The notes: generated by a model not told the origin, from the sequence alone. DNA of 64,000 bases from Opitutia bacterium (GCA_003569245.1 BGOM01000019.1:124001-188000), one strand, 5' to 3'; shown: positions 47,254 through 56,737, counted from the first letter of the stretch. A program made the numbers and translations.

Positions 47254-48837
47254 TCAGCCGCAACCACAGCCGCCGGCACCGCAGCCGCGGGCGGCGGCGA
47301 GGCGTTGCTCGATGGAGCGGGAGGTCGGCGTATCGGAGAGCCCGCCCAAGGCGGTGCAGCGATGTTCGCGAGGCATGCGTTCGGCGACGGCCTTGGCGGC
47401 ATCGACCACCTCGTCGAAGGGGATGACCTGGTCGAAACCCGCCAGCGCCATGTTCGCGCAGGCCAGCGCGTTGGTCGCGGCGAGCACGTTCTTGCCGAGA
47501 CACGGGGCCTCCACGCGGTTGGCGATCGGGTCGCAGATGAGGCCGAGCATGGACTGCAAGGCGAGCGCGGCCGCGGCGCAGGCCTGGGTCGCGGAGCCGC
47601 CGGTCAGGTCGACGAGCGCGGCGGCGCCCATCGCGGCCGCCGAGCCGCCTTCCGCCTGGCAACCGCCGACTTCGGCGGCGAAGGTCCAACGCGTCGCGAT
47701 GAAGGCGCCGATGACCCCGCTCGCCAGCAGGGCCTTGGCGGTGGTCTCGTCGTCGAGCCCGCGCTCTTCCGCGACGGCGAGCACGACGCCCGGGAGGGCC
47801 GCGCAGGCTCCCGCGGTCGGCATGGCGACGATGACGCCCATGCTGCTCTTCACCTCCATCAGGGCGGTCACGTAAAGGATGGCCCGGTTCAAGGGATCGG
47901 CGGCGATCAGGCGACCCGACCGCATCGCCTGGGCAAAGGCCGGCGATTGGCTGCCTAGGACGCGATCGGCGTAGGTGGTGCCGGCGAGGCCCTGCTCGAT
48001 GGAACGACGCAGGAGGCGCACCAACCCGACGGCCCGGGCGAGGACTTCGGACTCGGTCAGGCCGCCGCGCTCCTGCTCGTAACGAGCGGCGAGACGCCAG
48101 AGGGGCTCGGTCGCGGCTTCCGGCGTCGCCAGCATCTCGGCGCAGCTCCGGTAGGGCACGCGGCTGCTCCGCACGGTCGGCACCGGCAGCACCGGACCGA
48201 GCTTCCAGGCGCGGGCGATCCAGCCGGCCTGACGCCAGGTCGTCAGCGTCGCGGCCGGCAGGAAGGCCCTTCCGTGGACGGCCAGCAACGAGCGCCCGGC
48301 GGTGACGAACCAGGCGCTCCCCTCGTGGTCGACGCGCAACACCTCCTCGCGAAGGTCGTCGGGCGCCGCCTTCACCTCGAGCAACGTGACGTGCGCGTCG
48401 CCGTGGAGCGACACGTCGATGCCGTCGATCTCGACGACTTCCATCATGCCGCCGCCGGTCGAGATGGCCCGGAGGAAATGGGTGGCCCGCGCGTTGCGCA
48501 GGGTCAGCCGGTAGGTGTTGGGATGGGGGTCGCCGACGTCGACGGTCTCGAACCGGGCGAGCCCCCCGCCCTGCCGGAAAAGCGCGAGCGAATCCGGCAG
48601 CCGCTCATCATCGGCCTCCCAGCCCATGAGCCCGCCGAAGAGCCCCATGTCGGAGCCTTGCGTGTCATGGGTCGTCGGCAGCGAACCGGCGCGATCGAAC
48701 TCGACCAGCACCTCGGTGACCTCGCCACCCATGAGATCGCGGGCCAGGCGGCCGATGCGCAGGGCCGCCGCGCAATGGGAACTGGACGGACCGCGCATGA
48801 CGGGGCCGAGGACGTCGTTGAAGATGCTTACTTCCAT
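47254..48837 (-). CDS. L-serine dehydratase (iron-sulfur type, fused beta-alpha)
   Basis: The 527-residue enzyme deaminates L-serine to pyruvate. The beta domain comes first (SIFNDVLGPVMRGPSSSHCAAALRIG, THDTQGSDMGLFGG). The alpha domain follows from about residue 250, with PTAGACAALPGVV near 336, GGCQAEGGSAAAMGAAAL near 388, ICDPIANRVEAPC near 433 and RCTALGGLSDTPTS near 494. These blocks hold the 4Fe-4S cysteines. The protein ends in a Cys/Gly-rich tail (RGCGAGGCGCG) that is not part of the usual family. The order and single chain fit the SdaA type. Confidence 0.93.
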   Translation of the reverse strand: MEVSIFNDVLGPVMRGPSSSHCAAALRIGRLARDLMGGEVTEVLVEFDRAGSLPTTHDTQGSDMGLFGGLMGWEADDERLPDSLALFRQGGGLARFETVDVGDPHPNTYRLTLRNARATHFLRAISTGGGMMEVVEIDGIDVSLHGDAHVTLLEVKAAPDDLREEVLRVDHEGSAWFVTAGRSLLAVHGRAFLPAATLTTWRQAGWIARAWKLGPVLPVPTVRSSRVPYRSCAEMLATPEAATEPLWRLAARYEQERGGLTESEVLARAVGLVRLLRRSIEQGLAGTTYADRVLGSQSPAFAQAMRSGRLIAADPLNRAILYVTALMEVKSSMGVIVAMPTAGACAALPGVVLAVAEERGLDDETTAKALLASGVIGAFIATRWTFAAEVGGCQAEGGSAAAMGAAALVDLTGGSATQACAAAALALQSMLGLICDPIANRVEAPCLGKNVLAATNALACANMALAGFDQVIPFDEVVDAAKAVAERMPREHRCTALGGLSDTPTSRSIEQRLAAARGCGAGGCGCG

Positions 48838-48915
48838 GCGCGGGTGCTCACGGCTCGCAGGCTGGCGGGCTTCCGGGCGGGGTCAAACCACGAACCGCCG
48901 GAGGGCCGGGCCGAC

Positions 48916-49766
48916 CTACTTGCCGACGCCGCTCAAAGGGTGCTCCGCGACCACCTGCCAGGCGACCTCCTGCAGGAGTCGGTTGAGTTTCTCGGCTTCC
49001 GGCGCCCGGGCCAGCTGGCTCGGGACCGGCAGGCCGACGGGACTGCGGCGGTAGATCGTCGCGAAATGGCAGTAGGCGCAGAGCACCCGGATGTGCGGGC
49101 CGGGATGGCCAAGCACGTCGGTGAACAGCTCGTTCTGGGTCTTGATGCCCGGCGCGGCGCCTTGGATGACCTTGGCGCGCAGGGCGAGCACGGCCTCGCC
49201 GCACGGCACCACCGCGATCTTGGCCGCAGGGAGCCGGCTGTTCAGCTCGCGGACATGCTGGTCGATCAGCTTGAAGTAAGGGTCGTGCTTGGCGCGCTGC
49301 TGCGCGACGGTGATCGCGTCGCGATCGATCGACTTGGGCTTCACCGGTTTGAGCCAGACTTCCGGATCCTCGTAGGGCGCCCAGTTCTGCTGGAGGGTGA
49401 AACGCAAGCGGGGATTATGCTCCAGCCCGAGGCGGACGAAGTTCTCGATGCCGGGATCGGGCAGGAACGTCGGCGCCATCGTGAAAAGGTCGGCCCGACC
49501 GGCGAGGAGCACCGGCTTGGCCTTGTTCCGCTCGGGCGGAAGATCCCAGTGCTGGATCACCTTGGAGCCGCCGATCGAGGAGATGGCGAGCTGCTCATGT
49601 CCCCGATGCCGGCGGCCTTGGCCATCTCGGCCACCAACGGCGGCATCCACACATGGAAACTGTGCCCGGCCGTGAGGACCTTGAGGCCGACGGGCGGCGG
49701 CGCGACGACCTCGCCGCGGGCGACGAGGCAGGCGACCGAGGCGAGGAGGAGGCGAAGCAGCCGCAC
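48916..49766 (-). CDS. secreted SGNH-like protein of unknown function (one-base frameshift near 49598)
   Basis: The gene starts with GTG at 49766, giving a signal peptide (VRLLRLLLASVACLVARG). It reads 56 codons to 49599 including LKVLTAGHSFHVW, then continues in another frame from 49596 to the stop at 48916 with EQLAISSIGGSKVIQHWDLP. One extra C near 49598 would make GDHEQLAIS, giving about 283 residues. The GHSF at the SGNH Ser position and a distal NPRLRFTLQQNW segment resemble SGNH-like proteins seen in Planctomycetes and Verrucomicrobia, but the catalytic set is incomplete to my eye. It lies 14 bases after the sialate esterase gene. Confidence 0.65.
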
Positions 49767-49780
49767 GGGGAAACGCCGGC

Positions 49781-51202
49781 TTACTTGTCGCTGCGCCACG
49801 GACCGGCCGGCAGCGCATCGGCGCCGGCGGAGACCACGGAGACCTCGGGGAAGTTGGCCCAGGCGTAGCGGGCGGCCTTCGGCGCCTTCACGTCGGCGGC
49901 GGCGACGGTCACCTGCGCGCCCTCGGCCTTGGCCGTGGCGAAAGCCCAGGAGCCGTCGGCCTTCTGGACGGCCCAGCCCTTGCCTTCGCCCTGCAGGGCG
50001 ACCGGACGGTCGTAGGTGACGACCCAGGCGTCGCCCCGGAGCTCGGCCTTGGTCACGCGCGGGGCTTCGCCGACCGCGCGGGTCTTGTAGACACGTTGCA
50101 AGGCGACGGCGGCCAAGCGCTCGCCGATCGGCAGCTTGTCCTTCGGATGGATGTCCTTCTCCTCCCCGAGGTCGATGTTCACGCTCATCATCGCGCCGGG
50201 CACGTGGTCGGCGATCCACTCCATGGATTCGCGGATGACCGGCCAGCCGCCATCCTCGACGGCGACGGGCTTCTTCGCCATGAAGCGCGGAAGCTGGACG
50301 ATGATGAAGGGGAACTCGCGACCCCAGGCCTTGTGCCAGGCCTTGATCATGTCGCCGAGGATCCACTTGTAAGCCGCGGCCTGGCCGGCGTTGGATTCGC
50401 CCTGATACCACAGCGCGCCCTTGAAACTGTAACCCACCAGCGGAGCGACCATGCCGTTCCAGTTCATGTGCGGTCCGTTCGACCAGACCGTCTGGGTCTT
50501 GGGGTCGGTCTTGGCCTTGGCGACACGGTCGGCGACGCCTTTGTCCTCCTTCTCCTGCCACCCCTTGGCTTCGGGCTGGGCATCGTACATGCCGCGCGGG
50601 CCCCAGGCTTCGGCGCGGGTGCCGCCGATCGAGGTGTGGATGATGCCGACGGGCTGCTTGAGCTCGGCGCGCAGGGCGTGCGCGAAGTAGTAACCGGCGG
50701 CGGTGAAGCCATCGACGGTGGCCGGACCGGCGACCTTCCACGAACCCTGCACATCCTCGGCGGGGGTCGCCTTCGGCGTACGGGCGACGGTGAAGACGCG
50801 GATGCCGGCGTCGGCCGGGCGGGCGCGCGCGGCCGCGGCGGTGCTCGTGTTGCGCACGACCCATTCCATGTTGGATTGGCCGGAGCCGACCCAGACCTCG
50901 CCGACGATCACATCCTTGGCGACGTGGGACTCGGCGCCGGACTTGATCACGAGATCCTTGCCTTCCTCCGTGGCCTGGAGGCCGGTCAGGGTCGTCTTGA
51001 AGACGCCGTCGGCACCGGCGGTGGCGGTGGCCTTGGCGGAGCCGTAGACGACCTCGACGGCGGCGCCGGGCTTGGCCTTGCCGTAGACGTTGGCCTCGCC
51101 GGCCTGGAGCACGGCATGGTCCGAGAAGACGGTCGAGAGCTTGAGGTCGGCGGCCTGGACCAGCGACGTGAGGAGGAGCAGGAGCGGGGGTAAGCGCAGC
51201 AT
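49781..51202 (-). CDS. sialate O-acetylesterase family protein, secreted
   Basis: The 473-residue product has a signal peptide (MLRLPPLLLLLTSLVQA). An N-terminal beta domain (LSTVFSDHAVLQAGEANVYGKAKPG) precedes the SGNH-type esterase core: WVGSGQSNMEW near residue 107, GTRAEAWGP near residue 195, and ALWYQGESNAGQA near residue 267. This domain order is typical of the family, which removes acetyl groups from sialic acid or plant/algal polysaccharides. A C-terminal beta domain closes the protein. It precedes the SGNH-like gene by 14 bases. Confidence 0.93.
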   Translation of the reverse strand: MLRLPPLLLLLTSLVQAADLKLSTVFSDHAVLQAGEANVYGKAKPGAAVEVVYGSAKATATAGADGVFKTTLTGLQATEEGKDLVIKSGAESHVAKDVIVGEVWVGSGQSNMEWVVRNTSTAAAARARPADAGIRVFTVARTPKATPAEDVQGSWKVAGPATVDGFTAAGYYFAHALRAELKQPVGIIHTSIGGTRAEAWGPRGMYDAQPEAKGWQEKEDKGVADRVAKAKTDPKTQTVWSNGPHMNWNGMVAPLVGYSFKGALWYQGESNAGQAAAYKWILGDMIKAWHKAWGREFPFIIVQLPRFMAKKPVAVEDGGWPVIRESMEWIADHVPGAMMSVNIDLGEEKDIHPKDKLPIGERLAAVALQRVYKTRAVGEAPRVTKAELRGDAWVVTYDRPVALQGEGKGWAVQKADGSWAFATAKAEGAQVTVAAADVKAPKAARYAWANFPEVSVVSAGADALPAGPWRSDK

Positions 51203-51253
51203 GCCTAGGAGACAAAGGCCCGTAGGCCCGGTTCCGAGCCGAAAATGGCCGAA

Positions 51254-52195
51254 TCAGCGCCCGACGTCCGGAAAATCGGTGAAAAGGCCGTCGACCTTGG
51301 CCTCCCTGGATAGGAAATCGAAGCAGTCGCGACCGGAACCGAACCCTTTCGGCAAGGCGTCGTTGCGCAAGGTATAGGGATGGACCTGCAGACCGGCAGC
51401 CTGGGCGCGGGCGACCAAGCCGGTGAGAACGCGCCCCTCCGCCACCGCGGAGAGCGGCGGCCCGATGCCGTCGACCACCTGCGCTAGTTCGCGTAGGCCT
51501 TCGGGGGTGTCCGTCCAGGTCGACTTCCCTCCGGTCAGGAACACCAGCCGACCTTTCCAGCCCAGTTCCCCCCGGAGTCGTCGCAGCTCCTCGAGTTCGA
51601 AGGACTGGATGAAGCAAAGGTCGGCCTTGGTCGCATAACCATGCTTGGCCAGCACCGCCAGCACGGCCTTGGAGATGTCCTGCCCTTCGCGACGATGCCA
51701 GCCGGCGAGTTTCACCTCAGGGTAGATGCCCACCTTCCGGCCCGTGCTCCGGTTCAGCCCTTGGATGAACTGCAGTTCCTCCTCGAAGGTGTTGATCCGG
51801 AACTCCCCGACCCCGGAGGGAAAGCGCCGGGGATAGACCGCCTTGCCTGTCTTCGGATGGAAACGCTCGACCACGCGGAGTTGCCGGAGTTCCGCCCAGG
51901 TGAAGTCGATGGCGTAGAAGCTCCCGTCGGCCCGCTGGCGACCGGGGAAGCGGGTCGCCACATCGGTGGTGCTGTCCAGCGTCACGTCGTGTTGCACGAC
52001 CGGCACGCCATCCTTGGAAAGCACGACATCCTGCTCCAGGTAGTCGGCCCCCTGGGCATAGGCCAGCGCCTTGGCCGCCAACGTATGCTCCGGCAGGTAG
52101 CCGCTCGCGCCCCGATGAGCGATGATGAGCGGGATGGGTTCGGCGGCGAACAGCGATCCGAGGACGCAGCCGACCGAGGCGAGGAACTTTCTCAT
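51254..52195 (-). CDS. glpQ: glycerophosphodiester phosphodiesterase, secreted
   Basis: The 313-residue enzyme releases glycerol-3-phosphate from glycerophosphodiesters outside the cytoplasm. After a signal peptide (MRKFLASVGCVLGSLFAA) come IIAHRGASGYLPEHTLAA with the catalytic His near residue 28, DYLEQDVVLSKDG with metal-binding Glu/Asp, VVQHD with the second His near residue 68, and YPEVKLAG near residue 160. The C-terminal VDGLFTDFPDV fits the family. ATG 52195 gives the signal peptide; the frame extends further upstream without merit. It is upstream of the sialate esterase gene by 51 bases. Confidence 0.94.
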   Translation of the reverse strand: MRKFLASVGCVLGSLFAAEPIPLIIAHRGASGYLPEHTLAAKALAYAQGADYLEQDVVLSKDGVPVVQHDVTLDSTTDVATRFPGRQRADGSFYAIDFTWAELRQLRVVERFHPKTGKAVYPRRFPSGVGEFRINTFEEELQFIQGLNRSTGRKVGIYPEVKLAGWHRREGQDISKAVLAVLAKHGYATKADLCFIQSFELEELRRLRGELGWKGRLVFLTGGKSTWTDTPEGLRELAQVVDGIGPPLSAVAEGRVLTGLVARAQAAGLQVHPYTLRNDALPKGFGSGRDCFDFLSREAKVDGLFTDFPDVGR

Positions 52196-52282
52196 GGGCG
52201 AGCGCAAGGCATGGTGGCGGCCATCATCCGACCGCCGCGCGACGACCCTGACGACGCGGCGGGACTGCGTCAACGCCCGCGC

Positions 52283-53062
52283 CTAATCGTAACGGACCAC
52301 CAGGATGGTCCGGGCCTTGCGGCTGATCGCGGCCAGCTCCCCCGGCCGGGAGGGATCCCACGCGAAAGCCTGGCCTTCCCCGGGGAACGGCCGAACCCCG
52401 GCCAGGCGCGCGACGCCGCCACCGGACGGCAGGTCGAGGACGTAGAGCTCGCGGGCATCATGGCCAGTGACGCCGACCCGCCCGTCGGGACCGAGACCGC
52501 CCCCCGAGCAGCTCATCCGCCCGAACTTGGCCAAGACCTCGGGCGCGAACGTCCACTCGCCCTGCGGAGTCCAGTCGCGGTCATAGGCGACCAGCCGGCT
52601 GCGGGCGACCTGGCTGGTGACGGCATAATGCGCGAAGCAAGCCAACCAACCGCCTTCATACGGGATCGCCCAGGTCAGCGAACCCGGCGGCGCGACGAAG
52701 ACGTGCCGGCCGACGGGCGTGAGCGTGGCGACATCGAAGATCTCGACCGAGCTCTCATCGGGCTTGAGCGGGAAATTGGAATGGGCGCAGTAGAGTTTCC
52801 CGTCCACGACCACCCCGGCGTTGAGGTGGCGGATCCCCGCGCCGGCGGGAGCGTTCCAGCGCGCGACGCGGGCGCCGTCGGACTTGCGATACTTGCCGAG
52901 GGCCGCATCGGCGATCGCGTAGTAATGGTCGGCGTCGATGGCGACGCCTTGGTTGGCCTCCGCCGCGGGCAGGCGACGCAGCTCGGTGAAACCGGTCGGC
53001 GCCGGCACCGGGGCGCAGCCGACGACCAGCAGGGCGAGCAGGAGGAGCGCCGCCGGCCTCAT
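52283..53062 (-). CDS. lipoprotein of unknown function, probably beta-propeller-like
   Basis: The 259-residue product has a lipoprotein signal (LLLLALLVVGCAP, lipobox Cys at 16). The rest is beta-rich with repeated short units such as GVAIDADHYYAIADAALGKY, LYCAHSNFPLKPDESSVEIFD and ELYVLDLPSGG, suggesting a partial propeller. Its ATG overlaps the stop of the SGNH gene upstream by four bases (ATGA), so the two are translationally coupled. No function is recognised. Confidence 0.75.
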   Translation of the reverse strand: MRPAALLLLALLVVGCAPVPAPTGFTELRRLPAAEANQGVAIDADHYYAIADAALGKYRKSDGARVARWNAPAGAGIRHLNAGVVVDGKLYCAHSNFPLKPDESSVEIFDVATLTPVGRHVFVAPPGSLTWAIPYEGGWLACFAHYAVTSQVARSRLVAYDRDWTPQGEWTFAPEVLAKFGRMSCSGGGLGPDGRVGVTGHDARELYVLDLPSGGGVARLAGVRPFPGEGQAFAWDPSRPGELAAISRKARTILVVRYD

Positions 53063-53832
53063 CGCGGCGCGAGCGGCACGCGCGCGGCGAGGCCTTGCAA
53101 GCGGGTGGCCTCGGCGGCGCTGGCCTTGCCGCGGTACGCGACGTTCAGGTCCTTCGGCTGGTAGATCACCCGGTAGAAAACCAGCGCGTTGAGGTAGGTG
53201 CCGACGAACTCCGGATGGGAGTTGTCCTTCTGATGCAGTCGCAAGGGCGTCGGCTCTCGATCATTCAGCTCCCAGGCATCCCCGGCCGGAACGACGGCGG
53301 TGGCCTGGCAGAGTTTCGCGGCCTCCGCGTACCATTTGCGAAGCCGGGCCTGCATCTCCTGCGGGTCCTTGCCGACGCCCGGGTTGAAGTCCTTGGCCTT
53401 CCAGAAATCGGGGTGCCGCGCCCAGGTCTCGTAGAAATAGATGCGCGCCTGCGGGCTCTTGGCGCGGACCCGGGCGCAGAGCTGCTGGGCTCCCGCGAGG
53501 AAGTCGGCGCGCACGCGTTCGTTCACCTCGGCGACGGCGGCCTCCTGGCTCTGCCCCTGCAGCACGACCACGTCCCACGCCCCTTCGTCGATCGCGGCGA
53601 GGGACTTGGGTTGGACGGTGCAGTGCTGGAGCAAGCTCTGGCCGCCAGGCGTGCAGGAGCGGATCACGGGCGCCGCGACTCCGGCGGACTTGAGGATCTC
53701 GCCGAAGACGGCGGGTAGCTGGTTCACGCCGGTGTAGCTGTTCCCGATGAACAGGATGCGCTTCGGCGCCTCGGCGGCGGACGCGACCAGCGCGCCGACG
53801 AGCGCGAGCCAAAGGAACCAGCGACGGCGCAT
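53059..53832 (-). CDS. secreted SGNH-type esterase (GNSYT subtype)
   Basis: The 257-residue product carries a signal peptide (MRRRWFLWLALVGALVASAA). The SGNH blocks are RILFIGNSYTGVNQLP with Ser near residue 32, GGQSLLQHC as the Gly block, VVLQGQSQEA where Gln replaces the usual Asn, and a C-terminal DNSHPEFVGTYLNALVFY with His near residue 212. This GNSYT/GGQS/QGQS pattern matches the DUF4886-like SGNH branch. It is coupled to the following lipoprotein gene. Confidence 0.85.
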   Translation of the reverse strand: MRRRWFLWLALVGALVASAAEAPKRILFIGNSYTGVNQLPAVFGEILKSAGVAAPVIRSCTPGGQSLLQHCTVQPKSLAAIDEGAWDVVVLQGQSQEAAVAEVNERVRADFLAGAQQLCARVRAKSPQARIYFYETWARHPDFWKAKDFNPGVGKDPQEMQARLRKWYAEAAKLCQATAVVPAGDAWELNDREPTPLRLHQKDNSHPEFVGTYLNALVFYRVIYQPKDLNVAYRGKASAAEATRLQGLAARVPLAPR

Positions 53833-53846
53833 CCGCGGACCGGGGC

Positions 53847-54506
53847 TTAGCGGGCCGGCGATTCGCCGCGCTCGTTGCCGCGACGATTCGGGGCCTGGTT
53901 CGACTGGCCCTTGCGGAGCTTGTCGAGGATCGGCTCCAACGAAGGATCGGCCTTGAGCGCGGCGGCCTCGGCGGCCTTGCGTTCGTTGAGACGGGCTTCC
54001 TCGAGGGCCTTCTGCGCCTTCTGGGCGGCCTCCCGGGCCTCCTGGACCGCGGCTTCCTGCCCGGCCTTCTCCATGGCGGCGCGGAGCTTGGCCTGTTCGT
54101 CGGGCGTCAGCTGCGCGGCGGGACGGAAGCCGGCGCCCTGTCCCTCCCGCGGCTGGGCGGAGGGGCGGTTGCCGCTCGGACGTTCGGCCTCCGGTCGGTC
54201 GCCGTTGGGTCGGACGACATTGGGGCGCTCGATGTTGGGTCGCTCGAGATTCGGACGCTCCTGGCCCTGGACGCGACCGGGCTGCGGCTGGCCGGGTTGC
54301 GACGGGAGCGGCACGAGCATGTAGGCGCCGGGCGGCAAACCGCGGGGCAGCGGGATCACGATCGGCTGATTACCCTGAGGCTGGCCTTCGGGGCGACGGT
54401 CACCACGCGGTTCCGGCTCCCGTTCGGGACGGGGACCGGCCGGCTGGTCGGCGGCGATGGCGAGGGCGGAGACGAGCAGGCAGACGACGGCGGCGGGGTG
54501 CTTCAT
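53847..54506 (-). CDS. secreted proline-rich protein with RPN pentapeptide repeats
   Basis: The 219-residue product has a signal peptide (MKHPAAVVCLLVSALAIAA). A Pro/Arg/Glu-rich region follows, with seven xRPxx pentapeptides at residues 83-117 (ERPNL, ERPNI, ERPNV, VRPNG, DRPEA, ERPSG, NRPSA). A helical Ala/Glu-rich segment (about 128-195) resembles a coiled coil, and the C-terminus is basic (RRGNERGESPAR). It also contains IVIPLPRGLPPGAYMLVPLP. I know no family. ATG 54506 gives the signal peptide; the gene is 14 bases before the SGNH gene. Confidence 0.75.
   Translation of the reverse strand: MKHPAAVVCLLVSALAIAADQPAGPRPEREPEPRGDRRPEGQPQGNQPIVIPLPRGLPPGAYMLVPLPSQPGQPQPGRVQGQERPNLERPNIERPNVVRPNGDRPEAERPSGNRPSAQPREGQGAGFRPAAQLTPDEQAKLRAAMEKAGQEAAVQEAREAAQKAQKALEEARLNERKAAEAAALKADPSLEPILDKLRKGQSNQAPNRRGNERGESPAR
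54156..54260 (-). repeat. 15-base degenerate tandem repeat coding xRPxx pentapeptides
   Basis: Seven in-frame 15-base units encode xRPxx. The first four copies, coding ERPNL, ERPNI, ERPNV and VRPNG, are closest to one another; the later ones diverge. The pattern suggests expansion by slippage. Confidence 0.85.
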
Positions 54507-54606
54507 AGTGATGATAAAACAACCCGACGGACGGGAAGTTGCAAGCCCGTCCGCCCCGCCGATTTCTCCGGTTGTCCCCCGCATCGTTGCCCGCAGTCTC
54601 CCTCCC

Positions 54607-56682
54607 ATGCCCCGCCTCGCCCTGCTCCTGTTGGCCGGCCTCCTCCCCCTGCCCGCCGCCGAGGTCCGCGACGGTCCGCTGAAGGACCTGAACGGCTATT
54701 TCCCGCTCCGACCCGACACCTCGCCGGAATCCCTCCGGAGGATGCGCACCGACGTCGCGGTGGCGCTGGGGCTACACCCGCTGCCGACGAAGGGTCCGCT
54801 GCGCGCGGTCATCCATGGGCGCATCGACCAAGGGGACTACGTCATCGACAAGGTCTACTTCGAGAGCGCGCCCGGCTTCTACGTGACCGGCAACCTCTAC
54901 CGGCCGAAACAGTTCACCGGCCGGATCCCCGCGGTGCTTTTCGCGCACGGCCACTGGAAGGACGCGCGTTTCCTGAACCAGCCTGCGGAGCATGTGCGGA
55001 AGGAGATCGCGACCGGACAGGAGGTCTTCGTCGAAGGCGGCAAGAGCCGGTTCCAATCGATGTGCGTCCAGCTGGCCCGGATGGGCTGCCTCGTCTGGCA
55101 GTGGGATAGCCTGAGCGACTCCGACTCGGTCCAGTTGCCCGAATCGCTCGTGCACCGTTTCGCGAAGCAGCGACCCGAGATGAATCGCGCGGAAGCCTGG
55201 GGGCTTTACAGCCCCCAGGCCGAGGCGCGCCTGCAGAGCGTCATGGGCCTCCAGACCTGGAACAACCTCCGCTCCCTCGACTTCGTGCTCAGCCTGCCCG
55301 AGGTGGACCCGGCCCGCGTGGCCGTCACGGGCGCCAGCGGCGGCGGCACGCAGACCATGATCCTGGCGGCGCTCGACGACCGGATCGCCCTTTCCTTCCC
55401 CGCGGTGATGGTTTCCACCGCGATGCAGGGCGGTTGCACGTGCGAGAACGCGTCGCTGCTCCGGCTCGACCGGGGGAACGTCGACTTCGCCGCGCTGTTC
55501 GCGCCCAAGCCGCAGGGGATGACCACGGCGAACGACTGGACCAAGGAGATGGCGACGAAGGGGTTTCCCGAGCTCCGGGCTTATTACGAGCGGCTGGGCG
55601 CGGGCGACCACGTGATGCTGCATCGGGACGAGTCGTCGCCGCACAATTACAATCGCGCGGCCCGGGCGGCTTTCTACGGGTGGCTGAACCGCCACTTCCG
55701 GCTGGGCCTGCCCGCGCCCATCATCGAACGCGACTACCGGGTGCTGGGCAAGGCGGAGCTGACGGTCTGGGATGAGGCGCACCCGGCGCCCAAGGCGGCC
55801 GACCCGGACTTCGAGCGGGGTCTTTTGCGCTGGTTCGACCAGGAAGCCTCGGGCCGGCTGCGCGCCGACCTCCGCGCCGGCGGCGACGCGGTGGCGACCG
55901 GCTGGCGCTCCCTGACCCGCCCCCGCGCGACCGGCCCGGTGACGTTCGTCGAACCGTCGACGCAATGGCGCTCCACCCATTTCGAGATCAAGGGTACGCT
56001 GCGCGACGCGCGCGGCGAGGAGGTGTCCATCGAATGGTTGCACCCCGTCGACGCGCGCGGCGACGCCGTGATCTGGCTCGACCCTGCCGGCAAGCCGGGC
56101 CTGCGCGACGAACGCCGGCAGCTGCGCCCGGCCGTGCAACGGCTGATCGCAGCCGGCGTCGCGGTGATCGGCGCGGATCTCTACCGGCAGGGCACCGAAC
56201 CGGACGCGCCGAATCGCAAGGTGAAGGAGCCCCGGGAGGTGGCCGCCTACACGTTCGGGTACAACGAGTGCCTGGCGGTGCAACGCGCCCATGACATCCG
56301 GATGATCCGGGATTTCCTTCGCCAACCTGATCTCGGCGGCGGCCTGCCCACCTTGGGCGGCAAGGTCAGCGTGGCGGCCCGGGGCTGGACGGCCCCGCTC
56401 GCCGCGATGGCGGCGGTCGACCTGGCGGAGACGCCGCTGGCCCTGGACCCGGAAGGTTTCCGCTTCGCCACGCTGACTGACTTCCGCCACCCGATGTTCG
56501 TGCCAGGCGCCGTGAAATACCTCGATGTACCCGGCCTGCTGGCGGCGGTGCCGGCGGCGAACCCCCTGTGGCTCGCCGACGACGCGGCGGCCGCCCAACT
56601 CGGAGCCCGGCCCGGACTGCGGGTCGACGCGGGCCCGCCGGCGGGGCGCCCGGACCGCGCGGTCGATTGGTTGCTGCGCTGA
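54607..56682 (+). CDS. secreted acetyl xylan esterase-like alpha/beta hydrolase, two-domain
   Basis: The 691-residue product has a signal peptide (MPRLALLLLAGLLPLPAA). An alpha/beta-hydrolase core spans about residues 70-420, with FAHGHWKDARF, the nucleophile in VTGASGGGTQTMILAALDDR near residue 242, and His in SSPHNYNRAARAAFYGW near residue 347. This resembles AXE1-type and dienelactone-hydrolase-like esterases annotated in Planctomycetes/Verrucomicrobia. A second domain of about 270 residues is also hydrolase-like but without a clear GxSxG. It is divergent from the RPN-repeat gene across 100 bases. Confidence 0.85.
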   Translation: MPRLALLLLAGLLPLPAAEVRDGPLKDLNGYFPLRPDTSPESLRRMRTDVAVALGLHPLPTKGPLRAVIHGRIDQGDYVIDKVYFESAPGFYVTGNLYRPKQFTGRIPAVLFAHGHWKDARFLNQPAEHVRKEIATGQEVFVEGGKSRFQSMCVQLARMGCLVWQWDSLSDSDSVQLPESLVHRFAKQRPEMNRAEAWGLYSPQAEARLQSVMGLQTWNNLRSLDFVLSLPEVDPARVAVTGASGGGTQTMILAALDDRIALSFPAVMVSTAMQGGCTCENASLLRLDRGNVDFAALFAPKPQGMTTANDWTKEMATKGFPELRAYYERLGAGDHVMLHRDESSPHNYNRAARAAFYGWLNRHFRLGLPAPIIERDYRVLGKAELTVWDEAHPAPKAADPDFERGLLRWFDQEASGRLRADLRAGGDAVATGWRSLTRPRATGPVTFVEPSTQWRSTHFEIKGTLRDARGEEVSIEWLHPVDARGDAVIWLDPAGKPGLRDERRQLRPAVQRLIAAGVAVIGADLYRQGTEPDAPNRKVKEPREVAAYTFGYNECLAVQRAHDIRMIRDFLRQPDLGGGLPTLGGKVSVAARGWTAPLAAMAAVDLAETPLALDPEGFRFATLTDFRHPMFVPGAVKYLDVPGLLAAVPAANPLWLADDAAAAQLGARPGLRVDAGPPAGRPDRAVDWLLR

Positions 56683-56737
56683 ACGCCGCCCTCCTTTGTC
56701 GCTTCCCACCCCCGCGACGGCCCGTCAGTCTCCCGCC

